Shown here piece after piece: positions 9,070-18,121 of a stretch of 64,000 nucleotides of DNA (positions are counted from its first letter, which is position 1; every line of letters starts with the position of its first letter). The notes under the pieces are model-generated. The model was not told the DNA's origin, did not search any database, and worked only from the letters and a program-made list of their open reading frames with translations. The stretch is taken from the NCBI GenBank assembly GCA_964436045.1, contig CAYTBN010000031.1, positions 20,108-84,107 on the forward strand. The letters are read 5' to 3'. This DNA is from CAYTBN01 sp964436045. GTDB lineage: Bacteria; Myxococcota_A; UBA796; UBA9615; CAYRNR01. The position numbers were made by a program, and so were the translations under genes.

Positions 9070-9307
9070 CGCCCCTCCTGACCAGCAGCATCCAGTGTTC
9101 GCCTTCGCGGAACAGCGAGATCACCTCGTGTCCCTCCTGTACCAGGGTGAGCGGGACGTTGACGATGGGTTCCCCGTCGTCGATCAGTACCCGCAGCAGC
9201 TCGCCCACATCCATCAGCTCCAGCTCGATGATCGCGGCGCTGGAGTTATGCGGGCAGCGCGTGCCTCGCAGGTCGAGTTCGCCGTCTGGCGCCGGGGAGT
9301 CGCTCAT
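9059..9307 (-). CDS. TusA-family sulfur-carrier protein
   Basis: An 82-residue protein with the TusA signature LDLRGTRCPHNSSAAI: a Cys-Pro at about residue 18 after an LDLRG strand, then a helix and the strands LLRVLIDD and HEVISLFREGEHW. In TusA the Cys accepts persulfide sulfur from a cysteine desulfurase and passes it on. The gene runs into the PP-loop gene with an 11-bp overlap, so the pair is translationally coupled and probably works together. No desulfurase gene is seen close by. A divergent SGNH gene begins 167 bp away. Confidence 0.85.
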   Translation of the reverse strand: MSDSPAPDGELDLRGTRCPHNSSAAIIELELMDVGELLRVLIDDGEPIVNVPLTLVQEGHEVISLFREGEHWMLLVRRGDDV

Positions 9308-9474
9308 CGTGGTTCCCAGCCATCGTTCGCCGCCAGAGGTTCGTTCTGCGCCATGTCCGACCCATCTTCACCGCCCTCGGCCCCGGGTCGCCCCAGTATA
9401 AGCAGAGCGTCCCGAGTCGACCAGCATCTGCCCGGCGCTGGCGGTCACGCGAACAGTTTCGCTATCTTGTCGGG

Positions 9475-11217
9475 GTGCCTATCGAGCCGCCCGACACTTC
9501 GACCGCCGAGACCCAGCCCCCCGCGGGGGCGGGCCGGCGACGGCGGTCGCTGCGCGAGCGGCTCGTGGCCGCCTCGGTGGGGCTGGTCGTCGCACTGATC
9601 GCGCTGGAGATCACGCTGCGCCTGGTCGGCTTCGGGTTCCTAGCGATGCAGGACCGGCGCAACCGCCGCGCCGTCGAACGCGGAGGCGCCTACACCGTGC
9701 TGTGCATCGGCGAGTCGATCACCGCGATGGGAGGCCCCGACGCCTATCCGGTCCAGCTGGAGAAGGTGCTCGACGGCCGGGGTGGAGGCGTCGACTTCTC
9801 CGTGATCAACGGGGGCATCCCGAGCTCCAATTCCACGCAGCTCCTCGACGAGCTCGAGGCCAATCTCGACCGCTACCAGCCCGACCTTGTCGTGGCGATG
9901 ATGGGCGCCAACGACAACCAGCCCGGCAGCGGATCCAGCGCGATCCCCTACGACGGCGACGTCCCCGTGTCCGAGCGGACCGGATTCCCGTACTGGCTGA
10001 AGACCTACCGCCTGGCGCGCCAGGCGCTGCACACCCTGGACCGCGCCGCGGCCCCGCCGCTGATGGCCGCCGGCACGCTGCCCGGCACGGGCGAGATCGT
10101 CTGCCCGGTCCAGTGCGAGCCGCTGGCAGACGTCCCTGGCGCAGGAGACGAACACGACGTCTGCGTTGATGTAGAGCGGGCCTGGAACATCGCGCAGGAC
10201 GGCCAACCCGAGGACGCCGAGAGCCGATTGCGCAAGGCACTGGATCGCCACCCGGAGAGCTCTCACGTGCACGTGGGCCTGGCGGGTGTGCTGATCCAGC
10301 TGGGCGAGTTCGACGAGGCCGAGACGCTGCTGGTCGCCGCCACGTCACTGGATCCCGGCTTGGCCTCGGCCTGGAGCGAACTCGCCGCGCTGTACTCGCT
10401 GACGCGTCGCTGGAACCATGCGGAGCGAGCCTTCCGCGCGGGTCTGCGCGCCGAGCCCGGCCGCCTGGCCTGCGAGACCGGGCTGGGACATGTACTGGTC
10501 GAGCTGGGTCGCTGCAACGACGCCGTTGACATCCTCGAACGCGCCGTTGCTGCGTTTCCGGAAGATGTGGGCGTCTACCACGACCTGGGCACCTGCCTGG
10601 AGCGGGTCGGGCGGGAAGCCGATGCCGCCGAGGCCTACCGCCAGGCGATCGAGCTCAGCGCGCCGGTCTACTGGTTCGATCCGGCGCTCGAGCGCTGGAC
10701 CGAGCTGATGGACCGCCTGGGTCGGGGTGACGAGGTGGAGCCGCTCTTCGCCGAGGTGCTGGCGGCGCGCCCCCGCGACGACGCGCTGCTGGGCAAGCTC
10801 GCGTCGCACTACCGTCGCGTGGGTGATCGCGCCGCGGCCGACCGGCTGCTCGCCGACGCCCGGGAGCAGCGAGCTCTCCACTACTGTCCGCTGACCCGGA
10901 CCAACTACCAGCGTCTGCACAGCACGACCCGCGCCCGGGGTATCACCCTGGTCGCCGCCCAGTACCCCCGGCGCGACGTGGCGCTGTTGCGACGGATGTT
11001 CGACGATCCCACCGGCGTCCTGTTCGCCGGTGATCCCGAGGCGTTCGAGCGGGAGCTGGCGCGGTCCTCGTTCGACGCGGTGTTCGAGGACGACTGCTAC
11101 GGCGACTTCGGCCATGGCACCTGGCGCGGCAACCAGCTACTGGCCGAGGGGATCGCCACCGTGATCCTCGGGCACCTGGGGCTGGCCGACGGGACCGCCG
11201 CGGACGAAGCGCGATGA
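9475..11217 (+). CDS. SGNH/GDSL hydrolase with TPR repeats, membrane-anchored
   Basis: Starts at GTG 9475; 580 residues. A basic start and a helix at about 31-50 (VAASVGLVVALIALEITLRL) form a membrane anchor. SGNH blocks follow: GESITA (nucleophile Ser81), the INGGIPSSNS oxyanion loop, MGANDN, and a C-terminal D-x-x-H block (YGDFGHGTWRGN). TPR-like repeats (about residues 225-480; for example ESRLRKALDRHPESSHVHVGL) sit between blocks III and V, so the hydrolase is split by the repeats. Such proteins often act as O-acetyl esterases on exported polysaccharide. The stop overlaps the next ATG (ATGA), so the membrane protein gene is coupled. Substrate unknown. Confidence 0.85.
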   Translation: MPIEPPDTSTAETQPPAGAGRRRRSLRERLVAASVGLVVALIALEITLRLVGFGFLAMQDRRNRRAVERGGAYTVLCIGESITAMGGPDAYPVQLEKVLDGRGGGVDFSVINGGIPSSNSTQLLDELEANLDRYQPDLVVAMMGANDNQPGSGSSAIPYDGDVPVSERTGFPYWLKTYRLARQALHTLDRAAAPPLMAAGTLPGTGEIVCPVQCEPLADVPGAGDEHDVCVDVERAWNIAQDGQPEDAESRLRKALDRHPESSHVHVGLAGVLIQLGEFDEAETLLVAATSLDPGLASAWSELAALYSLTRRWNHAERAFRAGLRAEPGRLACETGLGHVLVELGRCNDAVDILERAVAAFPEDVGVYHDLGTCLERVGREADAAEAYRQAIELSAPVYWFDPALERWTELMDRLGRGDEVEPLFAEVLAARPRDDALLGKLASHYRRVGDRAAADRLLADAREQRALHYCPLTRTNYQRLHSTTRARGITLVAAQYPRRDVALLRRMFDDPTGVLFAGDPEAFERELARSSFDAVFEDDCYGDFGHGTWRGNQLLAEGIATVILGHLGLADGTAADEAR

Positions 11218-12959
11218 CACCGGGCGCCACACCGGAGGCCGCGCCCCCGCCCCCCGCCCGCCGCGTCGCGCTGCGGGCGATGCTGGTGGTCGGCGGCCTC
11301 GCGACCGTGCTGACGCTGATCGTGTTTCACACCGTGGTACTCCACCCGCAAGCGGTCATGGTCGGCGGCGCGGGTTCGGAGCACATGTCCGGGGCGTGGG
11401 TCTTCACCTGGTCCCAGCGCAGCGTGGTCGAGGACCACCGCTTCCCCCTCGTGATCGATGGGGCGGGCAAGTCCGGGCGATCGCTGCTGTATCCCCTGAG
11501 TGTGGCGACCACCTTCGTGACCCTGCCGCTCTACCCTTTGCTGGACATCGGGGCCCGCTACAACGCCGCGATGGTGTTCAATTTCGTGCTGGCGCTGGTC
11601 GCGGCGTTTGCCCTCTTCCGCCATCTGGGTGGCGACGACGCGGTCGCACTACCCGGTGCGACGATGTTTGCGCTGTCGCCCTTCCTCACCAGCCACTGGA
11701 ACGCCGGACCGCCGGAGGGCGCCGCCCTGGGTTGGCTGCCGCTTGCCCTGCTGGCCGCCGAGGCGCTGCGACGGGGCGACCGCGTGCCGCTGCACCACTC
11801 GGCGCTCAAGGGCGTCGCCATCGCCGTGGCGTTTGCCGGCAATCCGTATTACGGAATCTTCGCGGCGCTGGGATCGGCCTACCTGACGCTGACCCACCCG
11901 GGCACACCCTGGCTGCGGCGCCTGATCGACACCGCGGTGATGACGGTGGTCAGCACCGTGCTGATGCTCCCGCTGGCGCTGGCGATCCGGTACTCGCTGG
12001 ACCACCCGGACGCCATGTTCGCGGGCTACAGCGAGCAGTTCTCCTGGGATCTGGTCAACGTGGACAACGCCGATGTGCTGGCGTTCTTCCTGCCGTTGAA
12101 GGAGTGGGTCCGCCCGGCGCACTACCTCGGGGTCGTGGCCCTGGGGGCTGCCTTGTGGGCGGGGGTGCGGGCGCGACCGGCGCGCCGCTGGCTGTGGCTG
12201 GGGATCGCCGGCCTCGTGTTCGCTTGCGGCGGCACGCTGCGCATCGCGGGCGCCGTGCCCACGCTGGGCGGCCGCGAGTTCGCGCTACCGGCGCGCTACC
12301 TGTGCGACACCGTCCCGCCGTTCACGTTCATCACCCACCCGTTCCGCACCATCCCCCTGATCACGCTGACCCTGGGCGCCGCCATCTCGCTGTTGCTGGC
12401 ACGGATCCGGGTCCCCCGCCTGCGGTACGGCGCGTCCGCGGCGCTGGTCGTGGCCATCGCCATCGACTCGCTGGTGATCGCCCCGTCCCGCTTCCCCATC
12501 GACACGCAGCCCTTCCACGTGCCGGAGTTCTACCGCACCCTCGCGGACGACCCGGACGAATACGCCGTGCTGGACGTGCCGATGGGCCACCACGACGCCA
12601 CCCTCGGCCGCTACCTCATCAGCCACCTGTACCACAGCAAGCGCATCCCCTACGACATCGAGGGCAAGCTGATCCCGCTTGAGGACGCTCCGATTGCGTT
12701 CGCGTTCGTCAACAGCCTGAACACCGGGCGGACACATTTCGCCCCGCCCGGGGAACCGGTGACGCCCTACAAGTGTCAGTCTCCCCGTTGCGACGCCATC
12801 CCGGTGCTGGCGGAGAGGGGCTACCGCTACGTGGTCCTCCACCGCTACCTGGTCGCCGAGGCCACGGCCGCGGAGCTCCGCAACTGCATCGAGCCCTGCA
12901 TCGAGGGCATCCATCACCAGGACGACGAGGTGACGGTCTATGCGATCCCGGAGTCGTGA
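11214..12959 (+). CDS. Multi-pass membrane protein, possibly GT-C-like
   Basis: A 581-residue protein with a Pro/Ala-rich start and around ten hydrophobic helices (examples: AMLVVGGLATVLTLIVFHTV, MVFNFVLALVAAFALFRHL, VMTVVSTVLMLPLALAIRY). It ends in a soluble domain (FYRTLADDPDEYAVLDVPMG, ERGYRYVVLHRYLV). This topology is like GT-C glycosyltransferases and YfhO-type proteins, but no conserved catalytic motif was certain. It is translated in overlap with the SGNH-TPR gene, suggesting joint work on an exported glycan. The insertion sequence begins one base after its stop. Confidence 0.7.
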   Translation: MTPGATPEAAPPPPARRVALRAMLVVGGLATVLTLIVFHTVVLHPQAVMVGGAGSEHMSGAWVFTWSQRSVVEDHRFPLVIDGAGKSGRSLLYPLSVATTFVTLPLYPLLDIGARYNAAMVFNFVLALVAAFALFRHLGGDDAVALPGATMFALSPFLTSHWNAGPPEGAALGWLPLALLAAEALRRGDRVPLHHSALKGVAIAVAFAGNPYYGIFAALGSAYLTLTHPGTPWLRRLIDTAVMTVVSTVLMLPLALAIRYSLDHPDAMFAGYSEQFSWDLVNVDNADVLAFFLPLKEWVRPAHYLGVVALGAALWAGVRARPARRWLWLGIAGLVFACGGTLRIAGAVPTLGGREFALPARYLCDTVPPFTFITHPFRTIPLITLTLGAAISLLLARIRVPRLRYGASAALVVAIAIDSLVIAPSRFPIDTQPFHVPEFYRTLADDPDEYAVLDVPMGHHDATLGRYLISHLYHSKRIPYDIEGKLIPLEDAPIAFAFVNSLNTGRTHFAPPGEPVTPYKCQSPRCDAIPVLAERGYRYVVLHRYLVAEATAAELRNCIEPCIEGIHHQDDEVTVYAIPES

Positions 12960-12960
12960 T

Positions 12961-14412
12961 CCGGGGGGGGCAAGGAGGGTGTGGGACCGAACGGTGCCAC
13001 CCATCCCACCGGTGTTCACTTTGCCCTTCGGCATGACAGCGGAGTGCCTGATACCCTGCGGCCTGGGATGGAAGGCATGGCTGCGAGGAAGCTGGACAGG
13101 GCTGCCCCGGGGATTGTCCCTCCCAAAAATCCCATCGGCGTTGACTGCGGCGCTGCTCCGGTTGGCGTGGGTCTCTGCTCGTCTTGCCGCACTGGGCGCT
13201 GGTCGATACCTTCAGCGGCCATGAAGACCGCCCTCGTCGCGCTCCTTGCAGCCGTCACCGCGTCGGCTCGCTCACGCGGAGCGATGCAGCTGGAGATCCT
13301 GGCCCTGCGACACCAGCTGGCCGTGTACCAGCGCGGCACTCGACGTCCCCGATTGACGCCTGCCGACCGACTCCTCTGGGTCTGGCTGGCCAGGGTCTGG
13401 TCCGGTTGGCGTGACGTAATCGTCTTCGTCAAACCCGAGACCGTCGTCGCCTGGCAGCGGAGGCGTTTCCGGGAGCACTGGGCCGGGCTGAGCCGAAGAG
13501 GCACGCTGGGCCGACCTCGGGTAGCCAGGGAGGTCCGAGACCTGATCCGGCGGATGTCGAGTGCGAACCCGTTGTGGGGCTCGCCGCGGATCCTCGGGGA
13601 GCTGAGGAAAGTGGGGATCGAACTCTCAAAGTCCACGGTCGAGAAGTACATGAGCCGGCCACTGAAGCCCGCCTCCCCCACGTGGCGCGCGTTCTTGAAG
13701 TACCACACCGCGGAGCTGGTCAGTACCGACTTCTTCGTCGTCCCGACCATCCGGTTCACCGTGCTCTACGTGTTCCTCGTGCTCGCACATGACCGACGTC
13801 GCGTCATCCACTGGGGCGTGACCGAACATCCCACGGCCGGCTGGACTGCCCAGCAGGTGGTCGAGGCATTCCCCTGGGATGAAGCACCCCGATTCCTCCT
13901 GCGCGATCGCGACTGCATCTACGGCGGAGAGTTCAAGCGGCGGGTCCGCAACATGGGGATCCAGCAGGTGCTCATCGCGCCACGGAGCCCCTGGCAGAAC
14001 CCGTTCGTGGAGCGACTGATCGGCAGCATCCGCCGCGAGTGCCTGGACCACGTCGTCGTGTTCGACACGGCCCACCTGCGCCGGCTCCTCTCGGGCTACT
14101 TCTCCTACTATCACCGGTCTCGGACGCACCAGTCTCTCGACATGGACTGCCCCGATCCCCGCCCCGTTCAGCAGCCAGAACTGGGCCAAGCCGTCGTCGC
14201 GATCCCGCAGGTCGGCGGTCTTCATCACCGCTACGAGCGACGGGCCGCCTGACATCGAGAGTCGGGCCAGTGCCGAGATCACCTCGATGCAGCGCGAGCG
14301 GCGTTGGACGAAACAGGAGCCGCCGAATCGAAGCGCTCGGCTGAAGCCGTCCGCCGCCTGCGTTCGCTCCTGGGTCATCCAATACCGATCCGCGTGCCTT
14401 GCCCCCCCCCGG
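12961..14412. mobile_element. Insertion sequence with G-run terminal inverted repeats
   Basis: Left end: CC, eight G, then CAAGG (12961-12975). Right end (14397-14412): CCTTG, nine C, then GGG, which is the reverse complement of the left end apart from run length. Between them is one rve-type transposase gene (13221-14252). The outer boundary is uncertain by a base or two because of the homopolymers; no target duplication was recognised. The left end sits one base after the stop of the membrane-protein gene. About 160 bp between the right end and 14570 hold no gene I can support. Confidence 0.65.
13221..14252 (+). CDS. Integrase-core (DDE) transposase of the insertion sequence
   Basis: ATG 13221 gives 343 residues, starting MKTALVALLAAVTASARSRG and LEILALRHQLAVYQRG, a helix common to a large group of IS3/IS481-like single-ORF transposases. 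A helix-turn-helix region (RRMSSANPLWGSPRILGEL) precedes the rve domain. The catalytic triad is visible: Asp170 in LVSTDFF, Asp229 in LLRDRD and Glu264 in NPFVERLIGS, a D-35-E spacing. The end (YYHRSRTHQSLDMD) is typical. Appears intact. The low-GC, transposon-like leader before the ATG (12976-13220) has no other ORF of note. Confidence 0.88.
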   Translation: MKTALVALLAAVTASARSRGAMQLEILALRHQLAVYQRGTRRPRLTPADRLLWVWLARVWSGWRDVIVFVKPETVVAWQRRRFREHWAGLSRRGTLGRPRVAREVRDLIRRMSSANPLWGSPRILGELRKVGIELSKSTVEKYMSRPLKPASPTWRAFLKYHTAELVSTDFFVVPTIRFTVLYVFLVLAHDRRRVIHWGVTEHPTAGWTAQQVVEAFPWDEAPRFLLRDRDCIYGGEFKRRVRNMGIQQVLIAPRSPWQNPFVERLIGSIRRECLDHVVVFDTAHLRRLLSGYFSYYHRSRTHQSLDMDCPDPRPVQQPELGQAVVAIPQVGGLHHRYERRAA

Positions 14413-14569
14413 GCCTTCAGAACGCGCGAAGTGGCCGTGATCCTCGCGGCGACCGCCGCCCTCGCGGGCGCCTCGAGCCGCAGATGGGATTTTCGGGACG
14501 GACAGGGCTTGGCCAAGCGCACGAGATCGACATCTACGCGTCGCATCTGCGAGGCGCTCGAGGAGCGGA

Positions 14570-16141
14570 TCAAGGCCCACCGCGAGGCCCATCCACGTAC
14601 CCCAACGCCTTCATCCGCTCCAGGGCCTCGGGGGTGACGGCCGGGGCGGAGCCGGTGGCCCAGGGGCGGGTGCCGTCTTCGTGGGTCGGGACGGTCTGGA
14701 TGGGGCGGCGGCGGGCGGCGCGGCTGGTGAGGGCAGCGGTGACGGGGTGGCCGGCCATGTCATCGCCGACCGGTAGCCCCATGAGCCAGAGGGCGGTGGG
14801 GGTGACGTCGACCGAGGCCACCGGCGCCTCGAGGGGCCCGGCCTCCACGCCCGGCCCCAGGACCGCGAAGATGCCCTGGTCCTCGACCCGGTGGTAGCCG
14901 CTGTTGACGAACACCGAGAACGCCGGCTCCACGTGGCGGCCGAGGGCCGCGGACGCGGTGCCCAGGACGGCGTCGGAGGGGATCAGCTTGTGGCGGCGCT
15001 CCCGGAGTACGGGCTCGCCGGTTTCGGTGCGGGCGGCGAGCAGTCGCTCGGTGACCGCGGCGGCGCCGTCGCCGGTGACGGTCAGCTCGGGCACGCTCAG
15101 GCGGTAGGTCAGCTCCGGAATCGACGCGTCGACCCAGCGATGGGTGGCCTCCATCCGGATGGACGCCCCCTCGCTATCGAAGGTGCCGTGTTCGACCGTG
15201 CCGTCGCCGCCGTCGAGCAGGGCGCGGGAGATGGCGATCCGCCGATGGGAGGAGTCGGTGCCCGTGTGCCCGTGGTCGGAGACGGCGATCACGTACCCCT
15301 CGTCGCCCACGTACTCCAGCGCGCGTCCCACCAGCACGTCCGCCATCTGCAGGGTCTGGAACACGATGTCGTGCCCGCGCTGGGTGCGCTCCGCCTCGGC
15401 TGCCGGCACCCGGGAGAGGTCCGCGCCCGCTGCCACCGCCGCGTGTTCCGACCACAGCATGTGCAGCGCCACGTCGACCGGGTAGATCGGCAGCACCAGC
15501 AGGTCGAAGCGCTCGCCGTCCATCCAGCCGTCCATCCAGGCGGTGGAGGTCTCGGTCAGCAGATCGAGGGCGCCCAGCTGTTCGCGCAACGCCGTGGGCT
15601 CGATCGCCTTACCGACGCGCTGGTGGGCGTCGGCGGGGTGGGCCGAGGGGCCACCCGGGATCTCGGCCGCCGGGGCGAAGGCCGCCTTGCCGATCATCAC
15701 GCCCTCGATGGTGTAAGCCGGGTGGGTCAGCCAGTAGTCGACGACCAGCGAGCGCTTGCCCGCGCCGCTGGCGATGTCCCACAGCCGCTTGACCCGAATC
15801 TGGTCGCCACCCATCTGCAGCACGTCCTCGCGGCGGTCGGGGAGGGACACGCCGTGGACGTCCGGGTGGTGGCCGGTGGCCAGGGTCGTCCAGCTGACCG
15901 GCGAGAACGCGCTGTCCACGTCGAGGCGGGCCGAGGCGCCCTCCCGCCGCATTCGCGTCAGGTTCGGGAGCAGCCCCGCGTCGAGATAGGGATCGATCAG
16001 GTCCCAGTCCCCGCTGTCGATGCCCACGAATGCGACGGTGGAGCCGCCGGCCGGAGCGCTCCGGCAGCCCACGGACGTTCCGGCGGTGACCGCCAGGATC
16101 AGCAGCGGAACGAGGTGGAGGCGGGGGGGGTAGCGTCTCAC
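14570..16141 (-). CDS. Alkaline-phosphatase-superfamily phosphodiesterase lipoprotein
   Basis: A 523-residue protein with a lipoprotein signal (LLILAVTAGTSVGC). The phosphodiesterase/nucleotide pyrophosphatase fold is shown by VAFVGIDSGDWDLI (metal Asp), LPNLTRMRREGA, SPVSWTTLATGHHP (nucleophile region) and VIAVSDHGHTGTDSSHRR (metal Asp/His). The end (LERMKALGYV) is what many type-I phosphodiesterase/sulfatase-like lipoproteins have. Probably acts in the periplasm or at the cell surface on phosphate or phosphonate esters. Overlaps the start side of the preceding minus-strand gene (16138-16785) by 4 bp (ATGA), so the two are coupled. Confidence 0.88.
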   Translation of the reverse strand: MRRYPPRLHLVPLLILAVTAGTSVGCRSAPAGGSTVAFVGIDSGDWDLIDPYLDAGLLPNLTRMRREGASARLDVDSAFSPVSWTTLATGHHPDVHGVSLPDRREDVLQMGGDQIRVKRLWDIASGAGKRSLVVDYWLTHPAYTIEGVMIGKAAFAPAAEIPGGPSAHPADAHQRVGKAIEPTALREQLGALDLLTETSTAWMDGWMDGERFDLLVLPIYPVDVALHMLWSEHAAVAAGADLSRVPAAEAERTQRGHDIVFQTLQMADVLVGRALEYVGDEGYVIAVSDHGHTGTDSSHRRIAISRALLDGGDGTVEHGTFDSEGASIRMEATHRWVDASIPELTYRLSVPELTVTGDGAAAVTERLLAARTETGEPVLRERRHKLIPSDAVLGTASAALGRHVEPAFSVFVNSGYHRVEDQGIFAVLGPGVEAGPLEAPVASVDVTPTALWLMGLPVGDDMAGHPVTAALTSRAARRRPIQTVPTHEDGTRPWATGSAPAVTPEALERMKALGYVDGPRGGP

Positions 16142-16785
16142 AGCAGCTGTATCAACGTCACCATCGTCTCGCAGCCATCGACGCCAGCGCCAGCCGCCGG
16201 AGGACCCCCCAGGTAGCCCACCGGAATCGACTCTTCCACGGCCACCTGGGCGTTGGTGTTCGAATCGATGAGCGCGCCGCTGGCATCGTAGAGCCGCACC
16301 TGGGCGGCGCCGCCGCCCACGTAGTCGATCACCTGGACGATGGCGCGGGTGACCTCGCAGTCCAGGTCCGAGAAGTCCAGGAACAGCTCGGCCGGATAGA
16401 CCCAGACCTCGCCGCTGGCCGCCTCACCCGCACAGCCGGAGCAGACCGTGCTGTCCCGGAGCACCATCGCCACGTCCAGCTCGCTCCAGGGGGCGCCGCA
16501 GCTGTTGATGGTCTGGCTGGTGTCCAGGGTCAGGGTGATCCCGCCCTGATCGGCGCAGGGGGGCGCGCCGCTGTCATCGTCGTCTCCGGTGTCGTCGTCG
16601 TCTCCGTTGTCGTCGTCTCCGGTGTCGTCGTCGCCCCCGGTGTCGTCGTCGTCCCCCGTGTCGTCGTCGGCACCGCTGTCGTCGTCATCCCCCGCGTCGT
16701 CGTCCTCCGCGGTCGGGCAGCCGGGGCCCGCCAGCAGCCATAGCGCCGCAAGAACCAGCGTCAGCCACGGTTTTGGTGTTCGCAT
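16138..16785 (-). CDS. Lipoprotein with Asp-rich stalk and beta domain
   Basis: 215 residues. Signal peptide and lipobox (LLAGPGC, then PTAEDDD). Residues about 27-75 are a repeated D3-4-TG/SG stalk. The C-terminal part (about 80-215) has four or more cysteines (PPCADQGG, INSCGAPWSE, STVCSGCAGE, DLDCEVT) and alternates beta-strand-like segments; no family recognised. Pro at +2 of the lipobox predicts outer-membrane sorting. It is the upstream partner of the phosphodiesterase lipoprotein (4-bp overlap), so both may sit at the same surface. Confidence 0.75.
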   Translation of the reverse strand: MRTPKPWLTLVLAALWLLAGPGCPTAEDDDAGDDDDSGADDDTGDDDDTGGDDDTGDDDNGDDDDTGDDDDSGAPPCADQGGITLTLDTSQTINSCGAPWSELDVAMVLRDSTVCSGCAGEAASGEVWVYPAELFLDFSDLDCEVTRAIVQVIDYVGGGAAQVRLYDASGALIDSNTNAQVAVEESIPVGYLGGPPAAGAGVDGCETMVTLIQLL

Positions 16786-16801
16786 CGCTCCCCTCCAGGA
16801 C

Positions 16802-18061
16802 TCAGAACGGCACGTTGCACTGCCCGTAGGCGTTGTTGCCCCAGCACAGCACCGTATCCTCGTCGGTCAGCCCACAGGAGTGGTCGTGCCCCCCGGTGTG
16901 CTGGGTGTAGGTGGCCGGCGGTGGATTACACTGCCCGTCGCCGTTGAGGCCGAAGCAGATCAGCTCGTCGTCCACCGTCAAGGCGCAGGTGTGGCGGATG
17001 GTGCAGTCCACCCACTGGTAGCTGTAGGGAGGCACGTTGCACTGGCCGAAGTTGTTGTTGCCCCAGCAGATCAACGTGCCGTCGGCCTTGAGCCCGCAGA
17101 CGTGGAACCCGCCGGCGATGACCTGGACGAAGTCCTCGCCCGGGGGAACGTCCAGCTCGCCCCAGTCGTTGGTGCCCCAGCAGACGGTCTCGCCGGTCGT
17201 GGAGACGGCGCAGGCGTGGTAGTGGCCGAGACTGACCTGGGTGAAGGTGCCCACCGGTGGGGTGATCGGGGCATAGATCCCGGTACCCCAGCACAGGATC
17301 TCGGCGGTCGTCGTCAGGCCGCAAGTGAAGTGGTAGCCCGCGCTGATCTGGACGAACAGATCGGGGGGCGCGTTGGACTGCCCGTGGTTGTTCCCCCCCC
17401 AGCAGACGACCGTGCCGTCGCTGCGGCGACCGCAGGTGTGGTGTTTGCCCGCGCTGACCTCGGCGAAGGGTTCGTAGGGCGGCGACGATTGGCCCATCTG
17501 GTCGCTGCCCCAGCAGGTCAGGTAGCCATCCGAGCCCAGGGCACAGTTGTGATCCCGGCCGGCGTCGATCTGCACGTAGCCGTATTCGTCGATGGTGCCG
17601 TCGCAGTCGTTGTCGATGCCGTCGCCATAGATGTCGAGGGCGTAGGGGTGGGTGCTGTCGTCCACGTCGTCGCAGTCGCCGTCGCACTCGGTGAAGCCGT
17701 CGCCGTCCACGTCCGTCTCGTTGTCGTCGATGGAGCCGTCGCAGTCGTTGTCCATGATCCCGTCGCAGGCTTGCTCCGCGTCGGGGTGGATCGCGTCGTT
17801 GGCGTCGTTGCAGTCGACGTCCTCGCCGTAGCCGTCCCCGTCGGCGTCGACCACCGACGAGGTCGTGTCGTCGTCCCCTGTGCTGTCGTCGTCGCCGGTC
17901 GCGTCGTCGTCCGTGGTCGCGTCGTCGTCGCCGGAGGCGTCGTCGTCGTCGGAGGCGTCGTCATCGTTGATGGTGGCCTTGCAGGCGGGCATGGACAGGC
18001 CCAGAGCCAATGTCGTCAGTGCCGCGATCAGCCAGGCGTGGTCGAGCCGTGCGATTCCCAA
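16802..18061 (-). CDS. Lipoprotein with Asp-rich stalk, MopE motifs and RCC1-like repeats
   Basis: Starts at TTG 18061 behind a strong AAGGAGG (9 bp spacing); 419 residues. A lipobox (LGLSMPAC) leads into a DDDxSDDDD stalk. Next are three MopE-type putative metal-binding units (DGDGYGEDVDCNDANDAIHP, DNDCDGSIDD, DNDCDGTIDE). The rest is seven or so RCC1-like blades with the pattern HxCAL..DG.L.CWG, each with paired cysteines. Likely a surface-exposed beta-propeller; ligand unknown. A paralogous propeller lipoprotein is encoded at 20472 on the other strand. Confidence 0.85.
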   Translation of the reverse strand: MGIARLDHAWLIAALTTLALGLSMPACKATINDDDASDDDDASGDDDATTDDDATGDDDSTGDDDTTSSVVDADGDGYGEDVDCNDANDAIHPDAEQACDGIMDNDCDGSIDDNETDVDGDGFTECDGDCDDVDDSTHPYALDIYGDGIDNDCDGTIDEYGYVQIDAGRDHNCALGSDGYLTCWGSDQMGQSSPPYEPFAEVSAGKHHTCGRRSDGTVVCWGGNNHGQSNAPPDLFVQISAGYHFTCGLTTTAEILCWGTGIYAPITPPVGTFTQVSLGHYHACAVSTTGETVCWGTNDWGELDVPPGEDFVQVIAGGFHVCGLKADGTLICWGNNNFGQCNVPPYSYQWVDCTIRHTCALTVDDELICFGLNGDGQCNPPPATYTQHTGGHDHSCGLTDEDTVLCWGNNAYGQCNVPF

Positions 18062-18121
18062 GATCCAGACCTCCTTCGTCGCCCATGCTACCTGATGGTT
18101 TGGCCTCGGTCCCGGACCCGG

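Noticed and set aside
14287..14637. 116-codon plus-strand frame past the transposase
   Set aside because: Spans the IS end, has no recognisable domain, and overlaps the 3' end of the phosphodiesterase gene on the other strand.
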